Shown here: positions 6,889-8,100 of the stretch, one piece after another | How positions within the stretch are numbered: position 1 is the first letter of the stretch | Layout: each line of letters starts with the position of its first letter | Source of the DNA: an uncultured Acidimicrobiales bacterium | GTDB lineage: Bacteria; Actinomycetota; Acidimicrobiia; Acidimicrobiales; SZUA-35 | Assembly: GCA_938008925.1 (NCBI GenBank) | Contig: CALLIQ010000549.1 | Location: 1 to 8,100, forward strand | Direction: 5' to 3' | DNA length: 8,100 bases | Made by a program: the position numbers and the translations under genes | The notes under the pieces: generated by a model | Database searches by the model: none | What the model was told of the DNA's origin: nothing | The model's input: only the letters and a program-made list of their open reading frames with translations

Positions 6889-6894
6889 AGGGTA
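6889..6894 (-). promoter_or_regulatory. Candidate leaderless -10 box of the zinc-ribbon gene
   Basis: On the minus strand TACCCT (6894-6889) is followed by seven bases and then the GTG start at 6881. This matches the TAnnnT box and near-zero leader seen at nudC and the amidase. No good -35 hexamer is visible at 16-18 bp. Confidence 0.42.
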
Positions 6895-6918
6895 GACCAC
6901 CGGGAGCGTTTCGAGCCC

Positions 6919-6930
6919 TACGCTCCGGGC
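6919..6930 (+). promoter_or_regulatory. Candidate leaderless -10 box of the amidase gene
   Basis: TACGCT (6919-6924) is followed by six bases and then GTG 6931, the same spacing as at nudC. The box overlaps the right arm of a 6-bp inverted repeat (GGAGCG 6903-6908 and CGCTCC 6921-6926), which might regulate access. The -35 region is weak (TAGACC or GACCAC near 6893-6900). Confidence 0.45.
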
Positions 6931-7908
6931 GTGTCCCGATCTCTCTTCCGTCGCCGGCAGCCCGGCGTCACGATCATCGAGCGTGCGACGTGGGCTGGCG
7001 ACCGGGCCCCCGTCGGGCCCCTCGTCGCCGAGGACGATGTTCGTTTCCTGATCGTGCACCACACCGTGTCGTCGAACACCTACGGCGAAGACGACGTCGT
7101 CGGCATCATCCGGTCGATGTACAACTTCCACACCAACGACAAGGGGTGGAGCGACGTCGCGTACAACTTCTGCGTCGACCGCTTCGGTCGAGTGTGGGAG
7201 ACGAGAGCCGGAAGCGCTGCGGGGCCCATCCGAGGCGATGCGACCGGCGGGAGCCAGGGCTTCGCATTGCTCTGTGCCTTCATCGGCGACCACCGAACCG
7301 AAGCGCCGAGCGAAGCGGCGACCAATGCCATGGGGGGCCTGCTCGCCGCACTCGGCGGCCGCTACGGGATCGATCTCACCGCTGGAGCGAGCACGACGTT
7401 CGTGTCTCGCGGGTCGAACCGCCATGCGGCTGGGGTGTCGGTCACCGCTCCCACGATTTGCCCTCATCGACTGATGTCGCAGACCGAGTGCCCCGGCGAT
7501 GTCGGGGTCGAACACATCAACACGCGGCTCATTCCCATCGCCAACGGGGCCGACGCAGCGGTCGCGGCGAGCACGACGACCAGCACGACAACGACCAGCA
7601 CAACAACGACCAGCACAACGGCGACGAGTACGACCAGCGCTTCGTCGACGTCGACCAGCACCATCACGACGACGAGTTCGACGGCGGTGCCGAGCACGAC
7701 GACGGCGGCAAACTCCTCGACGGCTGCGCCAGCGACGAGCAGCACGACCAGCGGCATCGACGGTGAGATCAGCGAATCCGCTGGAGTCGTCGGCGAAGGG
7801 TCGGACCCTGCGGGGAGTGATTCGGTCGTGCTGTACGGATCGGCCGGTGTGGTCGTCGCCGGGGTCGCCGCGCTGATCGGCCTCCGCCGACGAACGGGCT
7901 CACAATAG
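6931..7908 (+). CDS. N-acetylmuramoyl-L-alanine amidase (PGRP/amidase_2 domain) with Thr-rich linker and C-terminal membrane anchor (325 aa)
   Basis: This is a zinc amidase of the T7-lysozyme/PGRP fold, which cuts the bond between N-acetylmuramate and L-alanine in peptidoglycan. The catalytic domain spans about 13-205. IVHHT gives zinc ligand H43, DVAYNF gives catalytic Y78, ICPHR gives H179 and TECPGD gives T185 and C187; these match the H, Y, H, K/T, C set of the family. A Ser/Thr-rich disordered linker (about 212-275), partly made of STTTT pentads, leads to an acidic patch and a single hydrophobic segment (about 299-317) ended by RRR. That resembles a wall- or membrane-anchored tail, but no LPxTG motif is present; the nearest string is DPAGS. 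No N-terminal signal peptide or Tat signal is visible from GTG 6931, nor from an upstream in-frame GTG at 6871. I chose 6931 because it follows a leaderless promoter and because 6871 would overlap the divergent gene. Confidence 0.88.
   Translation: MSRSLFRRRQPGVTIIERATWAGDRAPVGPLVAEDDVRFLIVHHTVSSNTYGEDDVVGIIRSMYNFHTNDKGWSDVAYNFCVDRFGRVWETRAGSAAGPIRGDATGGSQGFALLCAFIGDHRTEAPSEAATNAMGGLLAALGGRYGIDLTAGASTTFVSRGSNRHAAGVSVTAPTICPHRLMSQTECPGDVGVEHINTRLIPIANGADAAVAASTTTSTTTTSTTTTSTTATSTTSASSTSTSTITTTSSTAVPSTTTAANSSTAAPATSSTTSGIDGEISESAGVVGEGSDPAGSDSVVLYGSAGVVVAGVAALIGLRRRTGSQ
7566..7640 (+). repeat. 15-bp tandem repeat in the amidase Thr-rich linker
   Basis: Near-identical units lie at 7581-7595 (CAGCACGACAACGAC), 7596-7610 (CAGCACAACAACGAC) and 7611-7625 (CAGCACAACGGCGAC), with degenerate copies on either side. 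In the gene's frame they encode STTTT-type pentads starting at about residue 218. The length is a multiple of three, so expansion would only change the linker length. Confidence 0.8.
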
Positions 7909-7915
7909 AAACGAA

Positions 7916-7952
7916 ATCGAACACGATCGAACATGATCAAACGACGTGTTCG
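7916..7952. promoter_or_regulatory. Phased TCGAAC direct repeats within an 8-bp inverted repeat
   Basis: Three 10-bp units follow one another: ATCGAACACG (7916-7925), ATCGAACATG (7926-7935) and the weaker ATCAAACGAC (7936-7945). The outer part also forms a perfect inverted repeat, CGAACACG (7918-7925) with CGTGTTCG (7945-7952), separated by 19 bases. A further ATCGAAC occurs at 8043-8049, just before the next gene's ribosome site. The one-helical-turn spacing suggests cooperative binding of a regulator on one face of the DNA. A 3' hairpin for the amidase transcript is the alternative. Confidence 0.4.
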
Positions 7953-7954
7953 GC

Positions 7955-7976
7955 ACCGCCGATCGACGCGGGCGGT
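7955..7976 (+). terminator. Weak hairpin after the amidase gene
   Basis: ACCGCC (7955-7960) pairs with GGCGGT (7971-7976) around a ten-base loop, followed by TAGAGC with no T-run. It could help end the amidase transcript, but the short stem makes this a weak call. Confidence 0.25.
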
Positions 7977-7998
7977 AGAGCCCCATTGCTCGGCGGAC

Positions 7999-8028
7999 AG
8001 GACAGCCCCTGAAATGGGGTGCTACGCT
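7999..8028 (+). promoter_or_regulatory. Candidate promoter of the downstream ABC ATPase gene
   Basis: AGGACA (7999-8004) matches four of six -35 consensus positions, and TACGCT (8023-8028) fits the -10 pattern, with an 18-bp spacer. Between them CCCC (8006-8009) and GGGG (8016-8019) form a small dyad. Transcription would start near 8035 and leave a leader of about 30 bases with a GGGGGA ribosome site (8055-8060) before GTG 8064. Unlike the other promoters in the window, this one is not leaderless. Confidence 0.45.
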
Positions 8029-8063
8029 CCCAATCTTCGTACATCGAACGCTTTGGGGGAGTC

Positions 8064-8100
8064 GTGGCTGAAGTCACTCTCGAGAACGTCAACAAGGTCT
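8064..8100 (+). CDS. ABC transporter ATP-binding protein, N-terminus only (partial; probably sugar-type)
   Basis: The gene starts at GTG 8064 and runs out of the window after 12 codons, reading MAEVTLENVNKV. This is the usual first strand of MalK/UgpC/MsmK-like ATPases of carbohydrate ABC importers ('MAxVtLenVtKvY'), just before the aromatic residue that stacks on ATP. GGGGGA at 8055-8060, three bases upstream, is a plausible ribosome site, although the spacing is short. A candidate promoter and TCGAAC repeats lie upstream, so it probably begins its own transcript. The subfamily is inferred from only 12 residues; other ABC ATPases start similarly. Confidence 0.65.
   Translation, partial: MAEVTLENVNKV

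Noticed and set aside
7288..7300. LPxTG sortase signal in the amidase tail (the tail itself lies near 7798-7820)
   Set aside because: The residues before the C-terminal hydrophobic segment read SDPAGSDS. The Leu and Thr needed for a sortase motif are absent, and no sortase gene is in the window.
6594..7766. 390-residue plus-strand frame spanning the GGDEF end, the zinc-ribbon gene and the amidase
   Set aside because: It overlaps three supported genes in other frames. Its His/Asn/Asp-rich end is simply the shifted reading of the amidase Thr repeat.
7917..7944. LexA (SOS) box in the TCGAAC-rich region
   Set aside because: The actinobacterial SOS box is a palindrome of the type TCGAAC-N4-GTTCGA. 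Here the half-sites are direct repeats, so the inverted partner is missing at the right spacing.

Overview
The window is high-GC, densely packed bacterial DNA. GC-ending codons dominate, GTG starts are used, overlapping ATGA and TGATG gene junctions occur, and several genes appear to have leaderless promoters (a TACxxT box 6-7 nt before the start codon, with no Shine-Dalgarno). Together these point to an actinomycetote. My inference is an Acidimicrobiia/Ilumatobacter-like organism, but no marker gene here proves that. There is no rRNA, tRNA, CRISPR array, insertion sequence, phage gene or other sign of a mobile island. It reads as ordinary chromosomal sequence.

Layout from left to right: (1) The C-terminal tail of an ABC-transporter ATPase ends in an Ala/Pro-rich 15-bp minisatellite. 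It overlaps by 4 bp a 952-aa two-module FtsX/MacB-type permease, so together they form an export or lipoprotein-handling type ABC transporter (3-3001). A compact hairpin directly after the permease stop is a likely terminator. (2) A leaderless promoter drives a NudC-type NADH/NAD-cap pyrophosphatase (3083-3922). This gene shares one base with the next, an M81/MlrC-family metallopeptidase (3922-5457), so the two form a two-gene unit. (3) A 178-bp spacer holds two long inverted repeats, followed by a PAS-GGDEF diguanylate cyclase (5747-6670, or from 5636) with intact active site and I-site. (4) A convergent small zinc-ribbon protein (6681-6881, minus strand) is transcribed divergently from a PGRP/amidase_2 cell-wall amidase (6931-7908). 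The amidase has a Thr/Ser-rich linker and a C-terminal membrane anchor. (5) A 155-bp intergenic region carries phased TCGAAC direct repeats and a promoter. It leads into the first 12 codons of a sugar-type ABC ATPase (8064 to the window end).

The genes do not form one pathway. They fall into a transporter pair, a nucleotide/peptidase pair, one c-di-GMP signalling gene, a divergent pair and the start of another transporter. I found no clear new system. The most interesting points are three separate in-frame or near-frame 15-bp minisatellites in different genes, the recurring leaderless-promoter geometry, the odd topology of the amidase (membrane anchor but no signal peptide), and the repeat-rich regulatory regions before the GGDEF gene and the last ABC gene.
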